Source: DASZBX01 sp035943635 (GTDB taxonomy: Bacteria > Actinomycetota > Actinomycetes > Streptomycetales > Catenulisporaceae). Taken from it: DNA of 49,553 bases. A program made the translations under genes and the position numbers. The stretch spans positions 1 through 49,553 of the forward strand of contig DASZBX010000062.1 of assembly GCA_035943635.1 (NCBI GenBank), given 5' to 3'. The notes beneath the pieces are model-generated. The model had not been told where the DNA came from and did not search any database. It saw only the letters and a program-made list of their open reading frames with translations. Positions 33,410-42,270 of this stretch are shown here, piece by piece. The number at the start of each line of letters is the position of its first letter. Position 1 is the first letter of the stretch.

Positions 33410-35346
33410 GACACGCCGCCGCTGGAATCGACACTCGCGCCATCCTCATCCCGAGCCTGCCGCGGCAACGCCGGCTCCGCCAACTCCACCCGCTCCCCGA
33501 GCTTCGCAGCACTCGCATCCCCCACGCTCTCCGCAAGCTCCACACCCTCCGCCGACTCCACCCGCTCCACCCGACGCCCAACCCGCCGCTTCGCCCGAAT
33601 CTCAGCCCCACCCCGAGCCTCAACCCGAGCATCCGACGCCGCAACAGCAGCACCTCCCAACGGCCCCAACAACATGGTCCCCAAAAGCACGAACACCAGA
33701 TTCTTGGCAACATCACTATCCCCCTCGGTCACCATCACGACCCAGAACTCCACAAACGTCGCCGCCGCAACGGCAGCCAGCACAATCCCGACCCCCCGAG
33801 CCCGAGCAGGCAGCTTCCGCTTACGAGCCAACCGAATCCCGCAGAAGATCCCAGCGAGCCACATCCCGGGAATCACCACCCACCGGAACGGCTCCGTCAA
33901 CGTAAACGCAGCACTGGCCACACAGAACCGACACTCCTGCTCCCCCGCAGCAGCGCCACTGCTCGCCAGATAGTTCCCCAGATAAGAAGGCCGACTAGCA
34001 GCCAACCCGTCCAACCCACGATCCGCAACCCCGAACAACGTCACCGGATGCGTGCCATAGAACTTCACCACATCCCCGAACGTCGCATGCGTCGCAAAAT
34101 ACGCATACTGTGGCGAATAAACAGCCGAATCAGACCCGACAATCGACGACCCGGCCGCCGAAGCCAACGACGTGGGCAGCTTCAACGCCTGCAAGTCAGC
34201 CGGAACATCAGAACTATGCCCCAACACATCCGAGAAGACATCGTGATAAAGATCCAACTCATCAACCCACCGAGACTGCACCTGCATGAACCCGACCGCC
34301 GCCCCCACCATCACCAAGCAGGCAATCAATGCAGGCATCCGAGCAAAGAACCCCCCGACAACCCGCACCACGCCCCGCCCCGACGAAAGAATCCGCAGCT
34401 GAATACCCGGCCGCACCAACAAGACCGGCACGATCACGAACAACAACCCAGCCAGCTGAACGCTCGCACCGATCGTCCACAACGTGATCGCGACAACCAC
34501 AACCACATCCCGAACCCTGACATGCTCCCGGCTCAACAGTCGCAGCAATGCCGGGACCAGCAACAACATCCCGATCAAACCCGCCGGCTCACTGAACGGC
34601 GAAATGAAGTACGGCGCGACAGCACTGTCCACCGCAACCAGCCCGACCGCCGAGGCGATCAACACCCTGGCCCAGGTCGGCCCGGCCAGCTCCCGAACCG
34701 TCCACCCCACCGCACCGGCAACCCCGACCGCGAAAACCGGCCCCAACATCCGCAGATCCAACGCACCCGGCAGCCCGAACAACCACGTCAACTGCTTGGC
34801 AACCCACAACGGAAAGTACTCAGTGGACAAGAACGGCTGCCCACTACCCCCCGCACTACAAGCCTCTCCGAACCACTTGTACGCGTCATACTGCGGCGTG
34901 ATGTAAGACCACAGCGACTGCGAAGCCGGAATCGCATGCGGAGCAACACCCAGCTGACACATCAGCCGATGCCCGTCGTAGTTGTCCGCCATCCCCACCG
35001 CGCCGCCGACGAACATCCGCGCCAGCATGATCAGACCCCAGAGAACCCCGGTTCCGGAAGCCGGATGCCGCCCGACGAACCTCACCGGCCGCCCAAGCCC
35101 CCGCACCGCCCGACGTCCACCCGACACCACACCAGCCCCAACCCTCAAGCCGGCCTGCGCCCCCGACCGGGCCCGCGCCCGCGGCCCGCGCCGAGGCCCC
35201 GGCACCACAACCGACACCGGCACCAATCCCGCCGCCGCACGCCGATTCCGCCCGCCACGTACCGCGCCCCGCTCACTCTTCCTGCCCGGGCCACTGCGCC
35301 CGTCCCGCCCACCCCGCCGAGACCGACCATCCACGACCTTCTTCAT
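33406..35346 (-). CDS. Polytopic membrane protein of the exosortase locus
   Basis: 646 residues. ATG 35346 overlaps the upstream stop (ATGA). An Arg/Gly-rich cytoplasmic N-terminus (about 1-95) is followed by about ten helices between 100 and 580. One or more long external loops contain conserved-looking WSYITPQYDAYKWFGE and YDGHRLMCQLG. A charged cytoplasmic tail (about 585-646) closes the protein. The layout resembles membrane glycosyltransferases or mannosyltransferase-like glycan proteins, but I see no diagnostic motif. Its context (exosortase, GT2) suggests modification of exported surface proteins or glycans. Codon third positions favour G and T more than neighbouring genes. Confidence 0.75.
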   Translation of the reverse strand: MKKVVDGRSRRGGRDGRSGPGRKSERGAVRGGRNRRAAAGLVPVSVVVPGPRRGPRARARSGAQAGLRVGAGVVSGGRRAVRGLGRPVRFVGRHPASGTGVLWGLIMLARMFVGGAVGMADNYDGHRLMCQLGVAPHAIPASQSLWSYITPQYDAYKWFGEACSAGGSGQPFLSTEYFPLWVAKQLTWLFGLPGALDLRMLGPVFAVGVAGAVGWTVRELAGPTWARVLIASAVGLVAVDSAVAPYFISPFSEPAGLIGMLLLVPALLRLLSREHVRVRDVVVVVAITLWTIGASVQLAGLLFVIVPVLLVRPGIQLRILSSGRGVVRVVGGFFARMPALIACLVMVGAAVGFMQVQSRWVDELDLYHDVFSDVLGHSSDVPADLQALKLPTSLASAAGSSIVGSDSAVYSPQYAYFATHATFGDVVKFYGTHPVTLFGVADRGLDGLAASRPSYLGNYLASSGAAAGEQECRFCVASAAFTLTEPFRWVVIPGMWLAGIFCGIRLARKRKLPARARGVGIVLAAVAAATFVEFWVVMVTEGDSDVAKNLVFVLLGTMLLGPLGGAAVAASDARVEARGGAEIRAKRRVGRRVERVESAEGVELAESVGDASAAKLGERVELAEPALPRQARDEDGASVDSSGGVS

Positions 35347-36233
35347 GACACCTTCCCCGATCCGCCGGTACGCCGCACGCTCCCAGCCGTGGACAGCCCA
35401 CTAGCCGACCCGACCCAACACTCGCCAACCGTGCTCCCGGCATCCGGCGGCTCCCCGGGAAGCTGCGGATACAGCTTCAGATCCGGCCGCTCGGCCAACG
35501 GAACCCCGACATACGCGGCAACGGCCGCATTGCACACGTCCAGCACCTTCGACATCTCATACGCCTGCCCCCTGGCCAACTCCGCGCCGTTGAACGGCAC
35601 AGCCGGATCGACCAGCTCCGCAGAATGCAGACCGTCGCAAGGCACTTCGACATCCCCGAGCCGGCACGTCCGGAACCGCGCCCCGGCCGCCGTGGTGAGA
35701 ATCCCGCGCAACGAACGCGTCACCGCCGCCACCGCCTGCGTCGTCCGTGGCCCGACCAGCGCATCGCACCGCACCTTGCGCACCCCCGCACGCCACTCCG
35801 GCACACTCGGCACGAACTGCACCACCGACACGTTGTCCAGCGCATCAATCGACTCCTGACCGAGGAACGTGGCCAGCAACTCCGAGCTGCAAACTCCGTT
35901 CAACGCCGCATCGAGCACCTCCGGACTGGGCCGCTGCGCAACCTTCGCCACAGCCCCGCCGATCGGCAGCACGGCAAACGTCTCACTTTCATGCGAAGTA
36001 CCGCACGACACCGCCGGAGACGTATCCGAGTTGTACACCGGATCCGTCTCGCTCAACTGATCCAGCCGATGGCACGACCCGACAGTCCACGTGGTCGTAT
36101 ACGACCCGACCCCCATCCCAACCCGCTCCATCGCAGGCACCGAACACCCCGACGCTCCCACTCCCACGGCCACAACCGCAGCCACGGAGATCACCCGTCC
36201 CCGAACCCCCGACCCAACCCGCCACCCACTCAT
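35343..36233 (-). CDS. Septum-formation-domain-like lipoprotein
   Basis: 296 residues from ATG 36233, overlapping the GT2 stop (ATGA). The signal ends in lipobox ASGC (C about 31). Two Cys-containing segments resemble the actinobacterial septum-formation domain: WTVGSCHRLDQL with CGTSHESETFAVLPI, and later FRTCRLGDVEVPCDGLHSAEL. The protein is expected outside, lipid-anchored. Its role is unknown; association with a GT2 and an exosortase suggests a partner in surface glycan or protein anchoring. Confidence 0.75.
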   Translation of the reverse strand: MSGWRVGSGVRGRVISVAAVVAVGVGASGCSVPAMERVGMGVGSYTTTWTVGSCHRLDQLSETDPVYNSDTSPAVSCGTSHESETFAVLPIGGAVAKVAQRPSPEVLDAALNGVCSSELLATFLGQESIDALDNVSVVQFVPSVPEWRAGVRKVRCDALVGPRTTQAVAAVTRSLRGILTTAAGARFRTCRLGDVEVPCDGLHSAELVDPAVPFNGAELARGQAYEMSKVLDVCNAAVAAYVGVPLAERPDLKLYPQLPGEPPDAGSTVGECWVGSASGLSTAGSVRRTGGSGKVS

Positions 36234-37678
36234 GAACGCACCAACTCTTCGCCACTCGCCTGACCCTGACCCTGACCCTGACTCCGCCCCTGACCCACGC
36301 CCTGACCCTCGACCTCGACCACGCCCTGCCCCGGCACCCCGACAGCAGCCATCTCCGCATTCCGCTTCGTCTTGGGCCACGAAGACCGCCGAGTCACCAA
36401 CCGGGCAAAAGCCCGCCAAGCGATCACATAACTCAAAAACGCATAGGCAGTAAGCCCACCCCCGATCGCAGCAGTATGCCGCCAGCTGATCCCAGGCTCA
36501 CACCGCCTCCGATAAGCCCAAGCCCACACGGCGAATTCCCCGACCCCGATCAAGAAATACAGCCCCAGCAGCGCCGCGCCACCATCCCGCAGGAACTGCT
36601 CAGTGAACTGCGGATACCGAGCCGCATTCGACAACAACACGATCACCGGCGCGGGATAAGCCAACGACCCGATGATCTGCAACCACGGCTGCGCCATGAA
36701 ATACGTGACCTCAAGCAGCCCGGCATTCGTGAACTGAGGCGAGCTCCACACCTTCGGCAGATACCCCAGGCACTGCATCGACCCCTGAGCCCACCGAGTC
36801 CGCTGAATCAGCAGACTGCGCAAGCTCCACAGCCCTTCCTGATCCACCCACGCATCCGTCGTGTACGCGATCCGCCGCCCGGCCAGCATCAGCCGCAGCC
36901 CGATCTCGTAGTCCTCCAGCAACGCGTTACCCCACGGCGTACCGGTCCCCTCAGCCACCGCGTCCAACGCGGCCAGCCGGGCGACCTGCCCGTTCCCGCC
37001 CAAGTTCACCGTCGCGCTACGCGCCCGCAGCATCTGCATCGCCGAAATCGGCCCGCGGAACTCCACGTCCTGCAACCGCACCAGCAACATCGCACACAGG
37101 TTCGCCACCACGCCCTGTCCGGGCAGCGGATGGCGCTGGTCCCGGTTGGACATGCGCACCTCGACCTGCCCGGCCCCGATCCTCGGATCGCCGAACACCC
37201 CAGGCCCGGCGCACACCTGCAGCAGGTTCGCCGACGGCCGCCCGTCACCATCGATCACGCACAGCACGATCCGCTCCCGGTCCGCGCCCTGCGGCACCGC
37301 CGCGCAGATCTCCCGATACGCGGCGTTGAGCGCGTCGCCCTTGCCGGTCCGGGCCTCCGGCAGCACCCGGCGGACCAGGTGCACCAGCGGGTCCCGCTCG
37401 GCGAACCCGGTCACGATCGCGGCGGTGTCGTCCTGCGAGGCGTCGTCGACCACCCACACCTGCGCGGCCGGGAAACGGCCGCGCAGGTAGCCGAGCGTGT
37501 CCGCGATCACCACGGCCTCGTCCCGGCAGGGGATCACCAGGTGCCAGTCGAACCCGCCCGGGTCCCCGGCCAGGGCCGGCCGGTGCCGCAGGAAGGTCGA
37601 CACCAGCGCGACCACATAGGTGAGGAATCCGAACCCGAACACCAGGGACAGGACGATGGAGATCTCCAACAGGTCCAC
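36230..37678 (-). CDS. Membrane GT2 glycosyltransferase, processive type
   Basis: 482 residues. One N-terminal helix (about 5-28) is followed by a GT-A domain: HLVIPCRDEA, VVDDAS (D78, D79), DGDGR (143-147), LLEDYEIGLRL (ED at 255-256) and QRTRWAQGS (292-300), the Q-x-x-RW motif of processive synthases. Three or four helices follow (about 325-440). The cytoplasmic tail is a low-complexity Gly-Gln repeat (GQGQGQ, about 455-475). It should polymerise or extend a beta-linked glycan at the membrane. GTG 37678 starts 7 bases after the exosortase stop. Confidence 0.88.
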   Translation of the reverse strand: MDLLEISIVLSLVFGFGFLTYVVALVSTFLRHRPALAGDPGGFDWHLVIPCRDEAVVIADTLGYLRGRFPAAQVWVVDDASQDDTAAIVTGFAERDPLVHLVRRVLPEARTGKGDALNAAYREICAAVPQGADRERIVLCVIDGDGRPSANLLQVCAGPGVFGDPRIGAGQVEVRMSNRDQRHPLPGQGVVANLCAMLLVRLQDVEFRGPISAMQMLRARSATVNLGGNGQVARLAALDAVAEGTGTPWGNALLEDYEIGLRLMLAGRRIAYTTDAWVDQEGLWSLRSLLIQRTRWAQGSMQCLGYLPKVWSSPQFTNAGLLEVTYFMAQPWLQIIGSLAYPAPVIVLLSNAARYPQFTEQFLRDGGAALLGLYFLIGVGEFAVWAWAYRRRCEPGISWRHTAAIGGGLTAYAFLSYVIAWRAFARLVTRRSSWPKTKRNAEMAAVGVPGQGVVEVEGQGVGQGRSQGQGQGQASGEELVRS

Positions 37679-37685
37679 TGCGGCG

Positions 37686-38351
37686 CTACCCCGATACCTT
37701 GGTTTCCATGGGCCGCGCCCGGCGGCCGCGGTTGAGTACGAACACGCACGAGGCCACCGCGCCGGCCATGCCCAGCAGGGTCAGCACCGAGCCGAACAGG
37801 GTGTGGCCCCAGCCGAAACCGGTCTCCACGCCCCACCAGTCGACCATCAGCGCGATCATGACCAGCCGCAGCACGTTCACGAAGATCACGATCGCCGCCG
37901 CGGCCGCCACCGCCAGCATGACCCGGCTCAGCGGGACGTGCCCCAGGATCAGCAGCAGCCCGGCGAACAGCAGCAGCGGCGCGATCAGCAGGTCGCTGCT
38001 GCACCCGAGGGTCACCTGGAAGCCGAGCATGTGGGCGATCCCGGTGCCGTGGAACGCGAAGAACATCGTCTGCTGGGACCGCGCCACGACCACCGGATAG
38101 CCCAGCCAGTGCTGCACGGCCGAGCCGGCCAGCGCCGCCTCGACGCCGCGATACCAGGCCTGATACACCACGGCCAGCACGCCGGCCGTGCACACCAAAG
38201 CCCCGGCGAGACACCGGGGCACCGAACGGTTGACCTCTCGGAACGCAGGGCCGGTCGTCACCGCGGCCTCAGCCGCAACACCCGGCTCGGCCGCGGAGGC
38301 AGGGGCGGCGCCGGTCCGTGCCGGGTCGCCGCCGTCGTCGGGTCGGTTCAC
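37686..38351 (-). CDS. Exosortase/archaeosortase-family transpeptidase
   Basis: 221 residues from GTG 38351, overlapping the upstream 51-codon gene by GTGA. About 45 N-terminal residues are cytoplasmic and disordered, then about six to seven helices. The catalytic triad of the family is visible: C117 in GCSSD, R162 in NVLRL and H183 in GWGHTLFG. Exosortases cleave C-terminal tripartite signals of exported proteins and probably transfer them to another anchor. The likely substrate here is the 253-residue protein at 32241-33002. Confidence 0.87.
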   Translation of the reverse strand: MNRPDDGGDPARTGAAPASAAEPGVAAEAAVTTGPAFREVNRSVPRCLAGALVCTAGVLAVVYQAWYRGVEAALAGSAVQHWLGYPVVVARSQQTMFFAFHGTGIAHMLGFQVTLGCSSDLLIAPLLLFAGLLLILGHVPLSRVMLAVAAAAAIVIFVNVLRLVMIALMVDWWGVETGFGWGHTLFGSVLTLLGMAGAVASCVFVLNRGRRARPMETKVSG

Positions 38352-38503
38352 CGGCCGGACTTGCGCAGCACCATCTCGGTACGCACGATCCAGGCACCCG
38401 CCACGACCAGTGCGCACGCGACGACCAGGAACACCGCGACGTTCGGCGCCCCGGTGACGGCCAGGCCGCCCAATCCGCCCGTTTTACCCACTGTTCGGTA
38501 CAT
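38348..38503 (-). CDS. 51-residue protein consisting of an LAVTG sorting motif and one membrane helix
   Basis: ATG 38503 has AGGAGA 8 bases upstream and the stop overlaps the exosortase start (GTGA, 38348-38351). After 13 residues the protein has LAVTG (14-18), a hydrophobic helix (about 22-40, VAVFLVVACALVVAGAWIV) and the basic tail RTEMVLRKSGR. This is exactly a class E sortase signal (LAxTG, helix, Arg) without a preceding cargo domain and without a separate signal peptide. It could be an anchor peptide, a docking or regulatory subunit of the exosortase, or a sortase decoy. Confidence 0.75.
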   Translation of the reverse strand: MYRTVGKTGGLGGLAVTGAPNVAVFLVVACALVVAGAWIVRTEMVLRKSGR

Positions 38504-38603
38504 GCGCTCGTTCTCCTATCAATTCGTCCAGTACTGGTCGTCTGGGAACATAACCCGCCGCACCACGCCACCCGCGTGTGACACACCGGTAAATACCAAG
38601 CGC

Positions 38604-38632
38604 GGAATATGAAAGCAGGTCACTTCTGTCAA
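38604..38632 (-). promoter_or_regulatory. Promoter of the exosortase operon
   Basis: On the minus strand TTGACA (38627-38632) and TATTCC (38604-38609) are separated by 17 bases, about 100 bases before the ATG at 38503. The surrounding AT-rich gap also serves the divergent epimerase gene. Confidence 0.55.
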
Positions 38633-38747
38633 TTCATACGCCAAATGGTTGATTTAAATCCGGGCCACGACGAGCCGCGCCCGGCCCCGGGGCCCGGACC
38701 GGCCACTATCCGGCTGAGGACCGCCCCCGGAAGTGAGGACAGACCCC

Positions 38748-40106
38748 GTGCACCCACCGTCGCCGACCGACCCGACCCCGCCGAAGGCCCCCCGGACGCC
38801 GCCGCGGACGCAGACCGCGACCGCGACCGGGCCGGCCGCCGCCCCCGCCCTGGCCCCGTCCGGGGTGATCGCGCCGCGCTCCGGCCGCATGGCCGCGGCC
38901 TCCTCGCCCGACCACGACCGCGCCCCGGACCCGGCCACCGCCGCCACGCCCGGGCCCGGCCCGTCCTCCTTCACCGCCCGCCGGCACGCCGGCATCGCCG
39001 TGGTCGTCGGCACCCGCCCGGAGATCATCAAGCTCGCGGTGCTGACCCGCCTGCTCGGCCCGGGCGCGTACCTGATCCACACCGGCCAGCACTACGACGA
39101 GAACCTGTCCGAGACCTTCCTGGCCTCCTTCGCCCTGCCCGCCCCGCTGCTGCGGCTGGACGGCGTCGGCGGGGCCTCGCGCAACGGCCAGTTCAGCCGG
39201 ATCCTGGCCGGGCTCGGCGAGCACTTCGCCGGCCACCGCCCGGACGCCGTGATCGTGCAGGGCGACACCAACACCGCGGCCGCGGCCGCCTTGGCGGCCC
39301 AGTTCGAGGGGATCCCGGTCGTGCACATCGAGGCCGGGCTGCGCTCGAACGACCGGGCCATGCCGGAGGAGATCAACCGGATGCTGGTCGGCGTCGTCGC
39401 GGACCTGCACTGCGCGCCGACCCCGCAGGCCGCCGACAACCTGCTGCGCGCCGGGGTGGACCCGCGCAGCGTCGTGACCACCGGCAACACCGTGGTCGAG
39501 GCCACCCTCGCCTGCCTGCCGGACGCCGCCGACACCGCCGACACCCTGGCGCGGCACGGCGTCCAGGCCGGCTACTACGTCCTGGCCACGATCCACCGCC
39601 CGGAGAACACCGACGACCCCGAGCGACTGGAGGCGATCCTGGCCGCGCTGGCCAAGCTCCCGCTGCCGGTGCTCTTCCCGGCCCACCCGCGCACGGTCGC
39701 GGCCGCGCACCGGCACGGCCTGTCGGCCGACCTGGACCGGCTCAGCCCGGTCGCGCCGCTCGGCTACCAGGACTTCCTGGCCCTGGCCCGGCACGCGCGA
39801 CTGCTCGTGTCAGACTCCGGCGGCCTCCAGGAGGAGTGCACGGTACTCAAGAAGCCGCTGCTCGTCGTGCGCACGTCGACCGAACGCCCCGAGTCGGTCG
39901 CCGCCGGCTTCGCCCACCTGGTCCCGGACCCGGCCGGCCTCGGCGCCGCGGCCGCCCGCCTGCTCGACGACCCGGACCTGCCGGCCCGGCTCGAGGCGAC
40001 CCCGAGCCCGTACGGCGACGGCCGGGCCAGCGAGCGGATCGTCGAGCTGCTGGCCGAGTTCGGCACCCCGCAGGACTGCGACGCCGAACTCGACGCGACC
40101 GCCTGA
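38748..40106 (+). CDS. wecB: UDP-N-acetylglucosamine 2-epimerase, non-hydrolysing
   Basis: 452 residues from GTG 38748, which has GAGGA 8 bases upstream; GTG 38733 and ATG 38889 are alternatives. About 80 Pro/Ala/Thr-rich residues precede the epimerase, an unusual extension for this family and possibly untranslated. The GT-B-like enzyme has VVVGTRPEIIKL, HTGQHYDENLS, VQGDTNTA, HIEAGLRSND-RAMPEEINR, HRPEN and SDSGGLQEE with the active-site Glu. It makes UDP-ManNAc from UDP-GlcNAc for wall or surface glycans. It is divergent from the exosortase operon and may feed the GT2 there. Confidence 0.9.
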   Translation: MHPPSPTDPTPPKAPRTPPRTQTATATGPAAAPALAPSGVIAPRSGRMAAASSPDHDRAPDPATAATPGPGPSSFTARRHAGIAVVVGTRPEIIKLAVLTRLLGPGAYLIHTGQHYDENLSETFLASFALPAPLLRLDGVGGASRNGQFSRILAGLGEHFAGHRPDAVIVQGDTNTAAAAALAAQFEGIPVVHIEAGLRSNDRAMPEEINRMLVGVVADLHCAPTPQAADNLLRAGVDPRSVVTTGNTVVEATLACLPDAADTADTLARHGVQAGYYVLATIHRPENTDDPERLEAILAALAKLPLPVLFPAHPRTVAAAHRHGLSADLDRLSPVAPLGYQDFLALARHARLLVSDSGGLQEECTVLKKPLLVVRTSTERPESVAAGFAHLVPDPAGLGAAAARLLDDPDLPARLEATPSPYGDGRASERIVELLAEFGTPQDCDAELDATA

Positions 40107-40136
40107 CCCGTCGTCAGTCCCGGTCGCCCGCGCCCG

Positions 40137-40168
40137 CGCCCCGCCCTCGGCCCGCCCGGGGCGGGGCG
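40137..40168. terminator. Bidirectional hairpin between the epimerase and sortase genes
   Basis: CGCCCCGCCC (40137-40146) pairs perfectly with GGGCGGGGCG (40159-40168). It sits in the 102-base gap between convergent genes. Confidence 0.6.
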
Positions 40169-40208
40169 AGATCCGGCGCGCGACCCGCCCCCGAGGCCGC
40201 CGCCCCGC

Positions 40209-40853
40209 TCAGCAGACCTGGACGCTCTGCAACGTACGCTGCGACTCCAACTCCCCGAACACCACCAGCCGCCGGGTCGCATTGTACACCGGGTCGCAAG
40301 TGGTCAGGGTGATGTAGTCCCCCGCGGTGGCGAACCCGGACCGGCCGGGGATCGCCGTGAGCACGTCCACCGCGTTCGGCTCGACGTAGATCGGATCCTG
40401 CGTGATCTTGTACGTGTAGACCGTGTTCGCCTCCCGGACCACGACCGTGTCCCCGGCCTTGACCTCGTTCAGGTAGCGGAACATGTCGCCCCAGGTGCGC
40501 CGGTGCGCGGCGACCGCGAAGTTCCCGGCCTGGCCGGGCAGCCCGCTGCCCGGGTACCAGCCGACGCCCTGCTTCAGCTCGGTCTGGTCCACCCCGTCGA
40601 GCACCGGCCAGGCCTCGGGGTTGCGGATCTGCGGGATCTGGAGCGTGGCGAAGGGCTGTGCGGCCTGCGGCTGCACGGACACGGACTTGGCCCACTCGCG
40701 TTGCAGGTCGCACACGTCGGCCCGGGCCGAGGCGTGGGCCACGACGCTCGTCCAGGTCAGCAGGTAGACGACGTACAGCGCGATGAGGACCGCGACGGTG
40801 ATCATCGTCTGGCCCAGTCCGGACACGACGGTACGCACGGCGGATTGTGACAT
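40209..40853 (-). CDS. Class E sortase
   Basis: 214 residues from ATG 40853; GTG 40877 is an alternative and neither has a strong ribosome site. One N-terminal helix (about 15-33) anchors the enzyme with its catalytic domain outside. Catalytic residues: H117 (AAHRRTWG), C186 (TLTTCDP) and R194 or R195 (ATRRLVVFGEL). LQIPQI and GVGWYPGSGLPGQAGNFAVAAH are typical of the family. Class E enzymes recognise LAxTG, and the only such motif in the window is in the 51-residue protein at 38348-38503. TATGCT ends 5 bases before the ATG, so the message may be nearly leaderless. Confidence 0.88.
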   Translation of the reverse strand: MSQSAVRTVVSGLGQTMITVAVLIALYVVYLLTWTSVVAHASARADVCDLQREWAKSVSVQPQAAQPFATLQIPQIRNPEAWPVLDGVDQTELKQGVGWYPGSGLPGQAGNFAVAAHRRTWGDMFRYLNEVKAGDTVVVREANTVYTYKITQDPIYVEPNAVDVLTAIPGRSGFATAGDYITLTTCDPVYNATRRLVVFGELESQRTLQSVQVC

Positions 40854-41058
40854 AGCACAGCATACTGCCACGATCACGGGCCGTGACCGACCGCGCCGCG
40901 CCGCGCCCGGGTGCGCCCGTCCGGAGGAGTTCGCAGGTCACCTCCGGGATCGGATGCACCCTCGAAGGTCACCCGGTCGTGGACACCTGATGCGGCAAAC
41001 GAGTGAACGCTCTACTGTGGCGCCAGACCCGGCCGGGCTGGACCGAGAGGAAACGAGC

Positions 41059-42153
41059 ATGACCGCACCCCCCGCGACCTTCGGCGTCGTCGGCAGCGGC
41101 TGGCGGGCGGAGTTCTTCGTCCGGCTGGCCGCCCTGCTGCCCGAGCAGCTGGCCCTGGTCGGCGCCGCCGTCCGCCGCCCGGAGAGCGCCGAGGCGGTCA
41201 CCGCGAAGTGGGGCGTGCCGGCCTACCTCTCCCCGCAGGAGCTGGTCGGCCACCGGCACCCGGACTTCGTGATCACCAGCCTGCCCTGGCCGGTCAACCC
41301 GGAAGTGGTCGCGGCGCTGGCCGAGACCGGCACCAGGGTGCTGAGCGAGACGCCGCCCGCCCCGGACGCCGACGGCCTGCGCCGGCTGTGGGCGAGCGCG
41401 GGCGGCCGGGGCCTGGTACAGGTCGCCGAGCAGTACCTGCTCATGCCCGGCCACGCCGCCCGCCGTGCCCTGGTCGAGCAGGGCGTGATCGGCACGCCCA
41501 CGTCCGTCCAGGTGTCCTCCACCCACATGTACCACGCGGTGTCGATGATCCGCGGCCTGCTCGGCGCCGGCTTCGACCCGGTCGAGGTCCGCGCCTCCCG
41601 CTTCGCCGCGCCGCTGGTCGACCCGCTCACCCGGGCCGGCTGGACCGACGACGACACGCCCAAGCAGGCCACCACCACCCTGGCCACGCTCGACTTCGGC
41701 GGCACCAGCGGGCTCTACGACTTCACCGACAACCAGTGGCACAACCAGCTGCGCCTGCGCCGGATCCTGATCCGCGGCAGCCACGGCGAGATCGCGGACG
41801 ACGACGTGGTGCGCCTGGCCGGCCCCCGCACGATCCTGCGCTCGTCCATGGTCCGCTCGCAGCTCGGCTACGACCTCAACCTCGACGGCTACGACACCGA
41901 GCACATCGTGCACAACGGCGAGGTGGTGTACCGCAACCCGTTCCTCGGCCTGCGCCTGATGGACGAGGAGATCGCGATCGCGACCCTGCTGACCGCGACC
42001 GGCGCGTGGGCCCGGGACGCCGGACCGGCGCCGTATCCGCTGGCCCAGGCCTGTCAGGACCACCTGCTCGCGCTCGCCGTCGAAGACTCGGCCGCGGCCG
42101 GGACCCCGGTCGTGACCGGGATCGAACCCTGGGCGAGCAGCGGCGCGGCATAA
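41059..42153 (+). CDS. Gfo/Idh/MocA-family NAD(P)-dependent oxidoreductase
   Basis: 364 residues. The Rossmann domain starts FGVVGSGWRAEFFVRLA (about 8-24), followed by the SLPWPVNPEVVAALAETG segment and LSETPPAPD. The usual EKP motif reads ETP, so the catalytic Lys is replaced. The C-terminal alpha/beta domain begins VAEQYLLMPGHAARRAL. Substrate probably a sugar or cyclitol derivative; unknown. ATG 41059 has GAGGAAA upstream. Longer in-frame upstream sequence lacks domain content. Confidence 0.85.
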   Translation: MTAPPATFGVVGSGWRAEFFVRLAALLPEQLALVGAAVRRPESAEAVTAKWGVPAYLSPQELVGHRHPDFVITSLPWPVNPEVVAALAETGTRVLSETPPAPDADGLRRLWASAGGRGLVQVAEQYLLMPGHAARRALVEQGVIGTPTSVQVSSTHMYHAVSMIRGLLGAGFDPVEVRASRFAAPLVDPLTRAGWTDDDTPKQATTTLATLDFGGTSGLYDFTDNQWHNQLRLRRILIRGSHGEIADDDVVRLAGPRTILRSSMVRSQLGYDLNLDGYDTEHIVHNGEVVYRNPFLGLRLMDEEIAIATLLTATGAWARDAGPAPYPLAQACQDHLLALAVEDSAAAGTPVVTGIEPWASSGAA

Positions 42154-42208
42154 TCCGTCGGTCAGCCGGTCAGGCAGTCAGGCAGTCAACCGGTCGACGC
42201 AAAGACAC

Positions 42209-42244
42209 CGCCCCCGGAGTCGGCGAGCTGCCGACCCGGGGGCG
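42209..42244. terminator. Bidirectional terminator between the oxidoreductase and thiol peroxidase genes
   Basis: CGCCCCCGG (42209-42217) pairs with CCGGGGGCG (42236-42244), with an inner TCGGC/GCCGA stem. It lies in the gap between convergent genes, 27 bases from the peroxidase stop. Confidence 0.65.
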
Positions 42245-42270
42245 ATCAGTACTGTGACCTGCTCTGCGAC

